DNA of 64,000 nucleotides from Microbispora corallina (lineage in GTDB: Bacteria; Actinomycetota; Actinomycetes; Streptosporangiales; Streptosporangiaceae), in contig NZ_BOOC01000020.1 in NCBI RefSeq assembly GCF_016863035.1, forward strand, positions 40,693 through 104,692, written 5' to 3'. The position numbers and the translations under genes are program-made. The notes under the pieces are model-generated. The model saw nothing but the letters and a program-made list of their open reading frames with translations. It did no database searches and was not told the DNA's origin. Each line of letters begins with the position of its first letter. Position 1 is the first letter of the stretch. This document shows positions 33,378 to 42,420 of this stretch, one piece after another.

Positions 33378-34745
33378 GTGACGCTCGTCGCGGGGGTCGA
33401 CTCCTCGACCCAGAGCTGCAAGGTGGTGATCAGGGACGCCGAGACCGGCGCCCTGGTCCGGGAGGGCCGCGCCCGTCACCCCGACGGCACCGAGGTCCAC
33501 CCCTCGCACTGGTGGGACGCCCTCCAGAGCGCGATCGCGCAGGCCGGGGGGCTCGACGACGTGGCCGCCCTCAGCGTCGCGGGGCAGCAGCACGGCATGG
33601 TCTGCCTCGACGAGGCAGGCGAGGTCGTCCGGCCCGCGCTGCTGTGGAACGACACCCGGTCGGCGCAGGCGGCGGCCGACCTCGTCGCCGAGCTCGGCGG
33701 CCCGGAGAAGTGGGCGGAGGCCGTCGGCAGCGTGCCGGTGGCCTCGTTCACGGTGACCAAGCTCCGCTGGCTCGCCCGGCACGAGCCGGACGCGGCCGCC
33801 CGCACCCGTGCCGTGTGCCTCCCGCACGACTGGCTGACCTGGCGGCTCGCCGGCCGGCCCGAGGTGATCACCACGGACCGCGGGGACGCCTCCGGCACGG
33901 GCTACTGGTCGCCGGCCACCGGGGCGTACCGGACCGACCTGCTGGACCTCGCCTTCGGCGCGGTGCCGGACGTGCCGAGGGTGCTCGGCCCGGCCGAGCA
34001 GGCGGGCGCCGCCGGGCACGTACGACTGGCCCCCGGCACCGGCGACAACATGGCGGCGGCGCTCGGGGTCGGCATGCGCCCCGGCGACGTCGTCGTCTCG
34101 ATCGGCACGTCCGGGACGGCCTTCGCCGTCGCGGAGGCGCCGTCCGCCGACCCGACGGGCAATGTCGCGGGGTTCGCCGACGCGACCGGCCGGTTCCTCC
34201 CGCTCGCCTGCACGCTGAACGCGGCGCGGGTGCTGGATGCGGCGGCCCGGATGCTCGGCGTCGACCAGGACCGCTTCAGCGACCTCGCGCTGGAGGGGCC
34301 CGCGGGCGCCGACGGCCTGGTGCTCGTGCCGTACCTGGAGGGCGAGCGCACCCCGAACAAGCCCGGCGCGACCGGCGCCGTGCAGGGGCTGCGGCTGTCC
34401 ACCGCCACCCCGGCGCACCTCGCCAGGGCGGCGGTCGAGGGCATGCTCTGCGGGCTCGCCGACGCGCTCGACACCCTGGGCCTGACCCCCGAGCGGGTGC
34501 TGCTCATCGGCGGCGGGGCCCGGTCGGAGGCGGTCCGGCGGATCGCGCCGACCGTCTTCGGCCGGCCGGTGCTCGTGCCCACCCCGGGGGAGTACGTGGC
34601 CGACGGGGCGGCGCGCCAGGCCGCCTGGCTGCTGACGGGCGGTGCGGAGCCCCCGCACTGGGCGTCGGGGGAGACGGCCCGCTACGAGGCCGACCCGGTT
34701 CCGGGCCTGCGCGACCGCTACCGCGAGGCCGCCGCGCTGCAGTGA
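33378..34745 (+). CDS. xylB: xylulokinase
   Basis: 455 aa, GTG start with CCGGAGGACG. Phosphorylates D-xylulose to xylulose-5-phosphate for the pentose phosphate pathway. FGGY-family: opening [47 protein letters not shown], and GGGARSEA in the C-terminal ATPase half. No xylose ABC transporter gene lies next to the pair. A strong hairpin follows the stop. Confidence 0.96.
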   Translation: MTLVAGVDSSTQSCKVVIRDAETGALVREGRARHPDGTEVHPSHWWDALQSAIAQAGGLDDVAALSVAGQQHGMVCLDEAGEVVRPALLWNDTRSAQAAADLVAELGGPEKWAEAVGSVPVASFTVTKLRWLARHEPDAAARTRAVCLPHDWLTWRLAGRPEVITTDRGDASGTGYWSPATGAYRTDLLDLAFGAVPDVPRVLGPAEQAGAAGHVRLAPGTGDNMAAALGVGMRPGDVVVSIGTSGTAFAVAEAPSADPTGNVAGFADATGRFLPLACTLNAARVLDAAARMLGVDQDRFSDLALEGPAGADGLVLVPYLEGERTPNKPGATGAVQGLRLSTATPAHLARAAVEGMLCGLADALDTLGLTPERVLLIGGGARSEAVRRIAPTVFGRPVLVPTPGEYVADGAARQAAWLLTGGAEPPHWASGETARYEADPVPGLRDRYREAAALQ

Positions 34746-34771
34746 GCCGGCGGCCTGCCGGGATGCCGTGA

Positions 34772-34818
34772 CGTCGTCCCCTGCCCGCGCCACCCGCGCG
34801 CCGGGCAGGGGCACGACG
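34772..34818. terminator. terminator hairpin after xylB
   Basis: CCCCTGCCCG pairs perfectly with CGGGCAGGGG across a 14-base loop. A further six base pairs (CGTCGT with ACGACG) extend the stem after a one-base bulge. Confidence 0.75.
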
Positions 34819-35046
34819 GGGATGCGGCCCCACAGCCGGGGCAGGGGTGCCAGGGTGCGGGTCCCCGAGCCCGGGGTAAGGGAACGCCGGGGGTGATGCG
34901 TGCCCACCGGCAGGAGAACAGGTGGGGCGGGTCCCAGGGCCGGGGCGGGGGAATGCCCCACCCTGAGCCGACCCTGACGGGACATCGGGGGGAACTACGC
35001 GTTGTCCCGGATGTCTGGGCGGCGTTCTTCGGGGGATCCTCAAGAC
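34819..35046. other. gene-free region before the DUF998 gene
   Basis: Together with the hairpin above, this is a 300-base stretch without a gene. A possible ECF-type promoter, GGAAC (34991-34995), 17 bases, then GTCT (35013-35016), precedes the DUF998 gene. The ribosome site is GGGGGAT. I see nothing else; the pattern match is weak. Confidence 0.3.
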
Positions 35047-35715
35047 ATGGTCAAGAGGCTCTATCCCGTCGCCGCCTGCGCGGGCATCCTGCTCGCGGTG
35101 GTCACCGTCGTCGCGACGCAGGTCGGCGGGGCGCCCTCGCCGGACCCGGTCTCGACCACCATCAGCGAGTACGCCGCCCGCGACGGCGGCAGCGCGATCG
35201 AGACGGCGATGGCCGTCCTCGGTCTGGCGTCGCTGGCCCTCCTCGCGGGCATGCGGTCGGTGGGCGCGCCGATCGAGGGGTGGCCGGCGCGGCTGCTCGG
35301 CGTGTGGAGCGCCTCCCTGCTCGGGGCGGCGATCGTCCCCTCGACCGCCGCCGACCTCGGCACGACCTGGCAGGCCGAGGTCCACCTGGCCCTTTCCGTC
35401 GTGGCCTTCGTCAGCGTCCCGGCCGCCGCGACCCTGATGGTCCCCCGGCTCGCCGCCGACGAGCGATGGCGGCCGGTCGCCCGGCCCGTCGAGTGGCTGG
35501 CGCTCGCGTCGGGGCTCGGGCTGGCCGCGATCACGTACGTCGCACTGCCCGGCCAGGGCGTCATGATCGGCCTGGTGGAGCGCCTGCTCCTCACCGCCGA
35601 GGTGGCCGTGCTCGGAGTCCTCGCCGTACGGCTGCTGAGCCTGACCTGGGCGCCGGTCCTCCGCGAGCGGCTGGTCGAATGGCGCGAACGGCGGAATTTC
35701 GTAACTTATCGTTAA
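35047..35715 (+). CDS. DUF998-type integral membrane protein
   Basis: 222 aa from ATG 35047. About six predicted membrane helices (first at residues 4-24, AACAGILLAVVTVVATQVGG). The N-terminal loop has PDPVSTTISEYAARDGG, the usual SxxxSE-type motif of DUF998 proteins, followed by a second helix with LGLASLALLAG. C-terminus is basic and probably cytosolic. Function unknown. A strong hairpin follows. Confidence 0.8.
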   Translation: MVKRLYPVAACAGILLAVVTVVATQVGGAPSPDPVSTTISEYAARDGGSAIETAMAVLGLASLALLAGMRSVGAPIEGWPARLLGVWSASLLGAAIVPSTAADLGTTWQAEVHLALSVVAFVSVPAAATLMVPRLAADERWRPVARPVEWLALASGLGLAAITYVALPGQGVMIGLVERLLLTAEVAVLGVLAVRLLSLTWAPVLRERLVEWRERRNFVTYR

Positions 35716-35727
35716 CTTGCGGTAGAA

Positions 35728-35769
35728 CGGCCGCCCCGCTCCCGTGGTGGTACGGGCGAGGGGCGGCCG
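35728..35769. terminator. bidirectional hairpin
   Basis: CGGCCGCCCC pairs perfectly with GGGGCGGCCG. The stem extends inward with a few mismatches. It sits between the convergent DUF998 gene and the conservon GTPase gene. Confidence 0.72.
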
Positions 35770-35778
35770 ACGGGGCTC

Positions 35779-36354
35779 CTACCGCTGGGCGGCCGTGAGC
35801 ATCTTGAGGGCGTGCTCGACGAGCGTGACGAGCACGACCTTGGCGGAGGCCCGCCGGCGCACGTCGCAGAGCAGGACGGGCACGTCGGGGTCGAGGTCGA
35901 GCGCGATCCGCACGTCGTCGGGCTCGTGCCGGTCCGCGCCGTCGAAGCAGTTCACCGCGACGATGAACGGCGTGCCGCGCTGCTCGAAGTAGTCGATGGA
36001 CGGGAAGCAGTCGGTGAGCCTGCGGGTGTCGGCCAGCACCACGGCTCCCAGAGCGCCGTACGACAGCTCGTCCCACATGAACCAGAAGCGCTCCTGCCCG
36101 GGCGTGCCGAACAGGTAGACCACGAGTCCTTCCCGGATCGTGATCCGGCCGAAGTCCATGGCGACCGTGGTGGTCGTCTTCCCTTCGACGCCGTCGGTGT
36201 CGTCCACGCCGACGCCCCGGTCGGACAGGACCTCCTCCGTGCGCAGAGGCCGAATCTCGCTGATCGCCCCGACCAGCGTGGTCTTGCCGACGCCGAAGCC
36301 GCCGGCCACGAGGATCTTGAGGGCGACCGGCTCCTCAGAGGGCGCGAAGGCCAT
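35779..36354 (-). CDS. cvnD: conservon small GTPase (CvnD-type)
   Basis: 191 aa. P-loop GGFGVGKTT (about residues 18-26), switch TTTTVAMDFGR, DxxG-type motif FGTPGQERF, and NCFDG in place of NKxD. Family of GTP/ATP-binding proteins of conservons, which act with a roadblock protein and DUF742 protein downstream of a sensor kinase in a G-protein-like relay at the membrane. Last of four genes; its start overlaps the DUF742 gene by 20 bases, suggesting coupled translation. Confidence 0.95.
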   Translation of the reverse strand: MAFAPSEEPVALKILVAGGFGVGKTTLVGAISEIRPLRTEEVLSDRGVGVDDTDGVEGKTTTTVAMDFGRITIREGLVVYLFGTPGQERFWFMWDELSYGALGAVVLADTRRLTDCFPSIDYFEQRGTPFIVAVNCFDGADRHEPDDVRIALDLDPDVPVLLCDVRRRASAKVVLVTLVEHALKMLTAAQR

Positions 36355-36703
36355 TGATCACTTCCTTGAGAATGCGCTCGCTTGGCAGCGGCGCCACCTT
36401 GCCAGGAGCACGTACGGCGACGAGTCCCAGGTCGAGCAGATCCCCGAGCAGGACGCGGACCACCCCGAGCGGCAGGTCCACCTCCGAGGCGATGTCCGCC
36501 ACCGACGCGCCGTGACGCGTGATCTCGAGGATCCGCCGCTGCTCGGGGCCGAGGCCGGCGCCGACGGCCGGTGACGCGCCGGTGGCGGTCACCATGGCGA
36601 TCAGGTCCAGCTTCTCCCCGGACGAGCGGGTCCGGCCGCCCGTCAGGGCGAAGGGCCGGACGACCGGTCCGGCCTCCTCGTCCATCCACTGGGGTCCCGT
36701 CAT
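36335..36703 (-). CDS. cvnC: conservon DUF742 protein (CvnC-type)
   Basis: 122 aa. The DUF742 signature is clear: PFALTGGRTRS near the N-terminus, then EQRRILEITRHGASVADIASEVDLPLGVVRVLLGDLLDLGLV, a winged-helix-like region, and the ILKEVINGLRAL tail. Function is as a regulator or DNA-binding-like adapter between roadblock and GTPase proteins. Translationally overlaps the GTPase gene by 20 bases; 13 bases from the roadblock gene. Confidence 0.93.
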   Translation of the reverse strand: MTGPQWMDEEAGPVVRPFALTGGRTRSSGEKLDLIAMVTATGASPAVGAGLGPEQRRILEITRHGASVADIASEVDLPLGVVRVLLGDLLDLGLVAVRAPGKVAPLPSERILKEVINGLRAL

Positions 36704-36716
36704 CTGGCCCCCCGCA

Positions 36717-37124
36717 TCACGGCGAGATCCGTCGCGGACTCGTCGAGATGTGCTGGCCGACGCGCTTGACCAGCATGGCCATCTCGTAGGCGATGTGGCC
36801 GACGTCGGCGTCGGACGCGGCCAGCACGGCGAGGCAGGTGCCCTGGCCGGCCGCGGTCACGAACAGGAAGGCCGCCTCCATCTCGACGATCGTCTGCCTG
36901 ACCTCGCCGCCGCCGAAGTGCCGTCCCGCGCCCCGGGCCAGGCTCTGGAAGCCGGCCGCGACGGCGGACAGGTGCTCCGCGTCCTCGCGGCTCAGCCCTT
37001 GCGAGGCTCCGACGACGAGGCCGTCCGTGGAGAGGATCACCGCCTGGCGGACGGCGGCGACCCTGCTGATGAGATCGTCGAGCAGCCAGTTCAGTTCGCC
37101 GGTCGTCGTCGCTTTGCCGGTCAT
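36717..37124 (-). CDS. cvnB: conservon roadblock/LC7 protein (CvnB-type)
   Basis: 135 aa. Roadblock/LC7 fold, opening ELNWLLDDLISRVAAVRQAVILSTDGLVVGASQGLSREDAEHLSAVAAGFQSLARG. Predicted to act as a GTPase-activating or scaffold partner for the small GTPase. The ATG overlaps the stop of the sensor kinase gene by four bases (ATGA), so translation is coupled. Confidence 0.95.
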   Translation of the reverse strand: MTGKATTTGELNWLLDDLISRVAAVRQAVILSTDGLVVGASQGLSREDAEHLSAVAAGFQSLARGAGRHFGGGEVRQTIVEMEAAFLFVTAAGQGTCLAVLAASDADVGHIAYEMAMLVKRVGQHISTSPRRISP

Positions 37125-39832
37125 TCCTCACCCTTCTCGCCGTGCCTGGTCTGTACGTGGTCGCCGGTCGCGCCGCCGGGCGGCTGCTCGGAGTCCTCGC
37201 GGCCCCGCAGCGCCCCGCGCTGGAAGGCGGAGAACATCGCCCGCGCCTCCTCAGGCGAGCGCTCCTCGGGTGCCGGTGGCGGCACGGGGGCCTGCAGCGG
37301 CTGATCGCGCAGCTGCGGCGCCATGCTCGCCTGGCGCACCCGGCGGGGCAGGCCGGCGTGCATGCCCTTCGGGGCCGACACGCGGGGCCGGGGGACGCCG
37401 CCCCGCTCGGGCGCCTCGAACGGCCCGTCGCCGGCGGGCTCCGCCGGGATCGGCCGCAGGCGCGGGACGTCCCGGGCGGGGGATACGCGATGGGTGGCCT
37501 CGGCCGGTTCCCCGACCGCCGGCTCGCTTTCGAGGTCGTCGCGGATCGCCGAGGGCACCGCCTCGGTCCGGAGGGCGGCGGGGGTGAAGAACGGCGACGA
37601 CTCGGGGCCGTCCCCGTCGTCGTCCGCGTGGTCCGGCGCGGGCGCCTCGTCCGCCGCTCCGTTCCGCCCGAGGTCCGCAGACCCGTTCGGCGAGCCGGCG
37701 TACGCCGCGGGACCGGCCTCGGCGGCCTCGGCGTCCACCGGGCCCGCGTAGGCGTCCGTGCGCCGGGGGCCCACGGGCCCGCGGTCGGTGAAGAGCGAGC
37801 CGTTGAGCACGGGCGCGTCGCCCTGCCGCGCCGCGCCCCACGCGGCCGCCGTGCCGGCGGGATCGTCCTCGCCGGCGGCCAGGGCGGGCTTGGCGTGCGC
37901 GCCGGTGCGGACGGCCGAGCCGTTGATCGCGGCGGGGGAGCCGTCCCCGGCCATGAGGGCCCGGGGGACGAGCACGATGGCCGTCGTCCCGCCGTACGGC
38001 GAGCTGCGCAGGACCACCCGGATCTCGTACCGCGAGGCGAGCTGGCTGACGACGAACAGGCCGAGCCGGTCGCTGTCGGCCAGGTCGAACTCGGGCGGGT
38101 CGGCCAGCCGTGCGTTGACCTCGGCGTACTCCTCGGGGCTCAGCCCGAGGCCCCGGTCCTCGATCTCCAGGACGATGCCGTTGGCCACGACCTCGCCGCG
38201 CACCTGCACCTTCGTCTGCGGCGGGGAGAAGATGGTGGCGTTCTCCAGCAGCTCGGCCACGAGGTGCACGATGTCCGCGACGGCGGTGCCGCTGATCGAC
38301 GTGTCCGGCATCGGCATCATCGTGATGCGGGTGTAGTCCTCGACCTCGGAGATCGCGGCGCGGACCACGTCGATGAGCGGCACCGGCTTGCGCCACGACC
38401 GGCCGGGGTTGGCGCCGGAGAGGATGATCAGGCCCTCGGCGTGACGGCGCATGCGGGTCGTCAGGTGGTCGAGCCGGAAGAGGTCCTCCAGGCTCTCCGG
38501 GTCGTCCGCGCGGCGCTGCATGGAGTCGAGCAGCGTGAGCTGGCGGTGGAGCAGGCTCTGCTTGCGGCGGGCGAGGTTGAGGAAGACCTGGTTGACGCCT
38601 CTGCGGAGGTTGGCCTGGCCCACCGCGGCCTCCACCGCGGTCCGCTGCACCGAGCTGAACGCGTGGGCGACGTCCTCGATCTCGTTCGAGCCGCCCGCCT
38701 GGATCGGCGGCGCCTCGGCCTCGACGTCGACCTCCTCGCCCCTGCGGAGCTTGTCGACGACCTGCGGGAGCCGCACGTCCGCGAGGTCGAGTGCGGCGTC
38801 GCGCAGCCCGGCGAGGTCGCGGGCGAGGCGGCGGCCGAACCGGACCGAGAAGACGATCGTGATGATGATCACGACGAGCCCGAGCCCGCCGGCGACCCCG
38901 ATGCGGGCCATGATGCCGCCGGCCACCGAGGTCGCGTTCGCGGTGAGGGCGTCGGAGGCCTTGACCCGGGCCGCGTCGAGCCGCATCCCCAGGCTGTCGA
39001 CCGTGGACGCCCACTTGTCGCTGTCCTGCGGGAGCGGGCCGCCGGCGCGCACCTGGTTCACGATCCGGTCCTCGAGCCCCGCGAACCGGTCGAACAGCGG
39101 CGAGGTCAGCACCTGCTCGTACGGCTCGCGCATCGCGCCCGTCAGCACCGGCCGGTTCTTGGCGTACAGGAACCGGCGGGTGGAGACCCACTCGCTGAAC
39201 GCGTTCTGCTCGTCCTGCGACATCCGGCCGCTGGCGAGCGCGCCCCTGACCAGGGCGTCCTCGCGGGCGATCATCTCGTACGCGTTGCCCATCCCCTGCA
39301 TGGCGGAGGCCTGCTGGAAGATGGCCAGGTCGGGGACGGACACGAGCCGCTCGTACAGGGCGAACATGTCGTCCATCAGGCCGTCGTAGGCCGTGATCGC
39401 CTGGAGCCGGCTCGACTTGCCGAGCGTCACGCCCTCGCGGATGGAGGGCAGGCGGTCGACCGAGGCGATCATGGTGTCGAGCGGGACCCGCAGGTCGTCG
39501 CCGGCCGCCTCGCGGGTGGCGTCGTCGGTCGCGGCCCTCTTGAACTTCTCGGCCGCCGCGCTGGTCTTCGCCTGCTGGTCGGTGAGGGCGGCGGACCCGG
39601 TCTGGCCGGTGCTGAGCACGCCGACCGTGAGCGCGCGCTCCGCCTGGATCTGCAGGCCGAGGTCGGTGGAGGTGACGCCGATGGTGTCGTAAAGCGTCTT
39701 CGAGTGGAGAAGGACGAGGCCGTCACCCACCGTTAATTTAAGGACAAACCCCCACATAGCGCTCAACATGAGCAGTGGTAGGAGCAGCAACAAGAAGATC
39801 TTGAACCGAATCGACCGGTTTCTCGAACCCAT
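37121..39832 (-). CDS. cvnA: conservon sensor histidine kinase (CvnA-type, NIT domain)
   Basis: 903 aa from ATG 39832 with AGGAG. Membrane-anchored: helix 1 at about residues 10-30 (FKIFLLLLLPLLMLSAMWGF), a large extracytoplasmic nitrate/nitrite-sensing-like (NIT) helical domain (about 40-320), helix 2 IGVAGGLGLVVIIITIVFSVRFG, a HAMP-like linker, a kinase core with DHLTTRMRRHAEGL, and an HATPase_c with HLVAELLENATIFSPP and DRGLGLSPEE. A long disordered Pro/Ala/Gly-rich tail (about 650-900) follows. The ligand is not known. Divergent from an SDR gene 110 bases away. Confidence 0.94.
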   Translation of the reverse strand: MGSRNRSIRFKIFLLLLLPLLMLSAMWGFVLKLTVGDGLVLLHSKTLYDTIGVTSTDLGLQIQAERALTVGVLSTGQTGSAALTDQQAKTSAAAEKFKRAATDDATREAAGDDLRVPLDTMIASVDRLPSIREGVTLGKSSRLQAITAYDGLMDDMFALYERLVSVPDLAIFQQASAMQGMGNAYEMIAREDALVRGALASGRMSQDEQNAFSEWVSTRRFLYAKNRPVLTGAMREPYEQVLTSPLFDRFAGLEDRIVNQVRAGGPLPQDSDKWASTVDSLGMRLDAARVKASDALTANATSVAGGIMARIGVAGGLGLVVIIITIVFSVRFGRRLARDLAGLRDAALDLADVRLPQVVDKLRRGEEVDVEAEAPPIQAGGSNEIEDVAHAFSSVQRTAVEAAVGQANLRRGVNQVFLNLARRKQSLLHRQLTLLDSMQRRADDPESLEDLFRLDHLTTRMRRHAEGLIILSGANPGRSWRKPVPLIDVVRAAISEVEDYTRITMMPMPDTSISGTAVADIVHLVAELLENATIFSPPQTKVQVRGEVVANGIVLEIEDRGLGLSPEEYAEVNARLADPPEFDLADSDRLGLFVVSQLASRYEIRVVLRSSPYGGTTAIVLVPRALMAGDGSPAAINGSAVRTGAHAKPALAAGEDDPAGTAAAWGAARQGDAPVLNGSLFTDRGPVGPRRTDAYAGPVDAEAAEAGPAAYAGSPNGSADLGRNGAADEAPAPDHADDDGDGPESSPFFTPAALRTEAVPSAIRDDLESEPAVGEPAEATHRVSPARDVPRLRPIPAEPAGDGPFEAPERGGVPRPRVSAPKGMHAGLPRRVRQASMAPQLRDQPLQAPVPPPAPEERSPEEARAMFSAFQRGALRGREDSEQPPGGATGDHVQTRHGEKGEE

Positions 39833-39942
39833 GGCCACTCCTGCAGTGCTGGAGGCTCGCGCCGCATTTATGGGGAAATGCACCTCCGGAAGATCGCACA
39901 GAAGGCTAGCACCGATACAGTTCTGGCGCAGTGGAGGATCTG

Positions 39943-40761
39943 ATGATTACTGTGATCACCGGGGCGAGTGCCGGAATCGGTGCAGCGTCCGCCCTTGATC
40001 TCGCCCGGCAGGGGCACCAACTTGTGCTCGTGGGGCGGAACCCGGAGAAGCTCGGCGCGGTCACGCGGCGTGTCGAGGCGATCACGGGAACGCCCCCGGA
40101 CACGTTCACGGCGGACTTCGCGTCCCTCGACGAGGTCCGCGGGCTCGCCGCCGGGCTCCTCGACCGGTACGAGCGGATCGACGTCCTGGTGAACAACGCG
40201 GGCGTGATGAGCCCCGACCGCCGCACGACCGGGGACGGCCACGAACTGATGATCCAGGTGAACCACCTGGCGCCGTTCCTGCTGACGAACCTGCTGGCCG
40301 ACCGGCTGAAGGAGTCCTCCGCCCGGATCGTCACCACCTCCTCGCGGGCCGCGCGGACCGGCCGCCTCGACCCCTCCGACCTCGACCGTGAGCGGCGGCG
40401 CTGGAGCGGCTGGCTGCAGTACGGCGACTCCAAGCAGGCGAACGCGCTGTTCACGGTCTCCCTGGCCGAGCGCGGGTTCGCGGCCACCTGTCTCCATCCG
40501 GGCGTGCTGCGGACCGAGTTCGCCGCCGGCACCTTCTTCATGAAGCTCGTCATGCTCGTGCCGGGCATGGGCGAGGCGCCCGAGGCCGGCGGGGCGAGGA
40601 TCGCGCACCTCGCCGCCCATCCCGACGGCGTCACCCACGCGGGCCGGTTCTTCGCCAGGAACAGGCCGGCGGACGTGCCGGAGCGGATGCGCGACGCGGC
40701 GCTCGCCACGGCTCTGTGGGACGCCAGCCTCGCGGCCACCGGCCTTCCGGCGGCCGCCTGA
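39943..40761 (+). CDS. short-chain dehydrogenase/reductase
   Basis: 272 aa from ATG 39943 with GTGGAGGATCTG. NAD(P) motif TGASAGIG (about residues 6-13), NNAGV, catalytic Ser in TTSSRA and the YxxxK pair as YGDSK. The second strand ends with GRN, so NADP is likely. SDRs of this retinol-dehydrogenase-like type have a broad substrate range. It is divergent from the conservon kinase; no functional link is evident. Confidence 0.9.
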   Translation: MITVITGASAGIGAASALDLARQGHQLVLVGRNPEKLGAVTRRVEAITGTPPDTFTADFASLDEVRGLAAGLLDRYERIDVLVNNAGVMSPDRRTTGDGHELMIQVNHLAPFLLTNLLADRLKESSARIVTTSSRAARTGRLDPSDLDRERRRWSGWLQYGDSKQANALFTVSLAERGFAATCLHPGVLRTEFAAGTFFMKLVMLVPGMGEAPEAGGARIAHLAAHPDGVTHAGRFFARNRPADVPERMRDAALATALWDASLAATGLPAAA

Positions 40762-40896
40762 GAGCCGCCCGGCCCCGCTCGCTCAGGGGGCCGGTCGCGG
40801 TCCGCCCGGGTCTCAGAGGACTCCCAGCAACTGTTCCGGGAATGTTCGTCCGGCGTTGGAGCCGAGGGCACCGGGCGGTGACTAAGGTCCGGCTCC

Positions 40897-42003
40897 GTGA
40901 CCGCGACCGTTCCCGCCCCCGCCCTCCCGTCCGGTACGGCTGCCGCCCGCGACCCCCTGCTGGACAACGCCAAGTACCTCGCCATCCTCCTGGTGGTCTC
41001 CGGCCACCTGATCGAGGACCTCCGGGACGTGCCCGCGGCGCACGCGCTCTACTTCTTCGTCTATTTGTTCCATATGCCGCTGTTTATTGTTATCAGCGGC
41101 TATTTGTCCCGTAATTTCACGTTTTCGGCTGGTAAGGCGAGGAAGCTCATCACCGGCCTGGCGGTGCCGTACGTGATCTTCGAGGTCGCCTACTCCCTGC
41201 CCCGCTACTTCCTGTACGGCAAGCTGGAGATCAGCCTCCTCGACCCGTACTACCTGACGTGGTTCCTGATGTCGCTCTTCCTGTGGCGGCTGTCCACGCC
41301 CGTGTGGCAGCAGCTGCGCTGGCCGCTGACGGTCGCCGTCGCCCTGTCGCTGCTGTCCGGGACGAGCGCGCTGCCCGACGAGCTGTCGATGAACCGCACG
41401 TTCGGCCTGCTGCCGTTCTACGTGCTCGGGCTGATGCTGCGTCCCGAGCACCTCGACCTGCTGCGCCGCGGATGGGCGCGGATCACGGGCGCCGTGATCC
41501 TGGCCGGTGGTCTCGTCGTGGCGTTCCTCGTCCACTACGACGTGCCGACCGAGTGGATCCGCTGGCGGCACGCCAACCACCAGATCGGGGTCGGCGACGT
41601 GACCGGCACGCTGATCCGGCTGGCCATGCTGGCGGCCGGCGCCCTCCTCGTGGCCGCGTTCCTGGCGATCACGCCGAGCCGCCGGACCTGGTTCAGCGGC
41701 CTCGGGGGGGCCACGATGTACGCCTACCTCCTGCACGGCTTCGCCGTGAAGGTCGCCGAGCGCTTCCACTCCTCGCTCGTGAACCCCGTGGGCGTGGCCG
41801 CCATGATCGTCTTCGGTGTCGTGCTGGCCACCGTCCTGTGCACGCCGCCGGTCCGCAGGCTGTTCAAGTGGGCGGTGGAACCCGACATCTCGTGGGCCTT
41901 CACCAGGCTCCGCCGGCCCGGGGGCCGTCCCGGGGAGCGGGGAAGCGGACGGACCGATGGCCAGGAGGCGCCCCACTCGCCGCGGCACGCCGTCAAGGCG
42001 TGA
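40897..42003 (+). CDS. membrane acyltransferase (acyltransferase 3 family)
   Basis: 368 aa, GTG start. About ten membrane helices. The family opening DNAKYLAILLVVSGHLIEDL (His in the SGH motif) is followed by FHMPLFIVISGYLSRN. These proteins O-acetylate or otherwise acylate cell-surface sugars and antibiotics. C-terminus is basic and disordered. At about 41060-41140 the coding region has a run of rare AT-rich codons (TAT TTG, TTT ATT GTT, AAT, TTT) in otherwise very GC-rich DNA. Ribosome site weak; the start may be leaderless. Confidence 0.85.
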   Translation: MTATVPAPALPSGTAAARDPLLDNAKYLAILLVVSGHLIEDLRDVPAAHALYFFVYLFHMPLFIVISGYLSRNFTFSAGKARKLITGLAVPYVIFEVAYSLPRYFLYGKLEISLLDPYYLTWFLMSLFLWRLSTPVWQQLRWPLTVAVALSLLSGTSALPDELSMNRTFGLLPFYVLGLMLRPEHLDLLRRGWARITGAVILAGGLVVAFLVHYDVPTEWIRWRHANHQIGVGDVTGTLIRLAMLAAGALLVAAFLAITPSRRTWFSGLGGATMYAYLLHGFAVKVAERFHSSLVNPVGVAAMIVFGVVLATVLCTPPVRRLFKWAVEPDISWAFTRLRRPGGRPGERGSGRTDGQEAPHSPRHAVKA

Positions 42004-42038
42004 CGCCGGAAACGGCGTACCCAGGGAAGGGAATAACC

Positions 42039-42065
42039 GGAACGTTTCCCAAGAACCGTCCGTTG
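42039..42065 (+). promoter_or_regulatory. possible ECF-sigma promoter for the NfeD-like/flotillin pair
   Basis: GGAAC at 42039-42043 and GTTG at 42062-42065, separated by exactly 18 bases, fits the GGAAT/C-N18-GTT pattern of SigR/SigH-type thiol-stress sigma factors. It is about 120 bases upstream of the NfeD-like gene. A single match can be chance. Confidence 0.35.
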
Positions 42066-42182
42066 TCGGGGTGAAGGCGAATGCGCGGCCGTGCGGCGGC
42101 GGGTGACGGTTTCGTTTCCGCACCTGTCGTCAATCGGCGCCACGGGGTAACGTGCGCTTTCGCGGTGAAGTGAAACGACGGG

Positions 42183-42392
42183 GTGACACGGGTGGTCGGC
42201 AGGCAGGGCAGAGTCACGGGGAAGATAGGCCCCGGCCTTGTCGGCGAGGTGATGGTGGCCATCCGCGGGGGTGTCGAGGCGTTCTACGCCTATCCGAGCG
42301 TGCCTGACGAGGAGATTCCGGTCGGATCGATCGTCATCGTCGTGGAGTTTTCACCGCCGCGCACGCTCTACGTCGCCCGCGCGGTCGTCTGA
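42183..42392 (+). CDS. NfeD-like OB-fold protein
   Basis: 69 aa, GTG start. A single small beta-barrel: GRVTGKIGPGLVGEVMVAIRGG, then VEAFYAYPSVPDEEIPVGSIVIVVEFSPPRTLYVARAVV. This is the soluble C-terminal domain of NfeD proteins, without the membrane part. NfeD and flotillin genes are paired in many bacteria and their products act together at the membrane. A GTG at 42192 is an alternative start. It lies 28 bases before the flotillin gene. Confidence 0.8.
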   Translation: MTRVVGRQGRVTGKIGPGLVGEVMVAIRGGVEAFYAYPSVPDEEIPVGSIVIVVEFSPPRTLYVARAVV

Positions 42393-42420
42393 CTCCTCTC
42401 CCCCCACTGCGGAGGCACGC

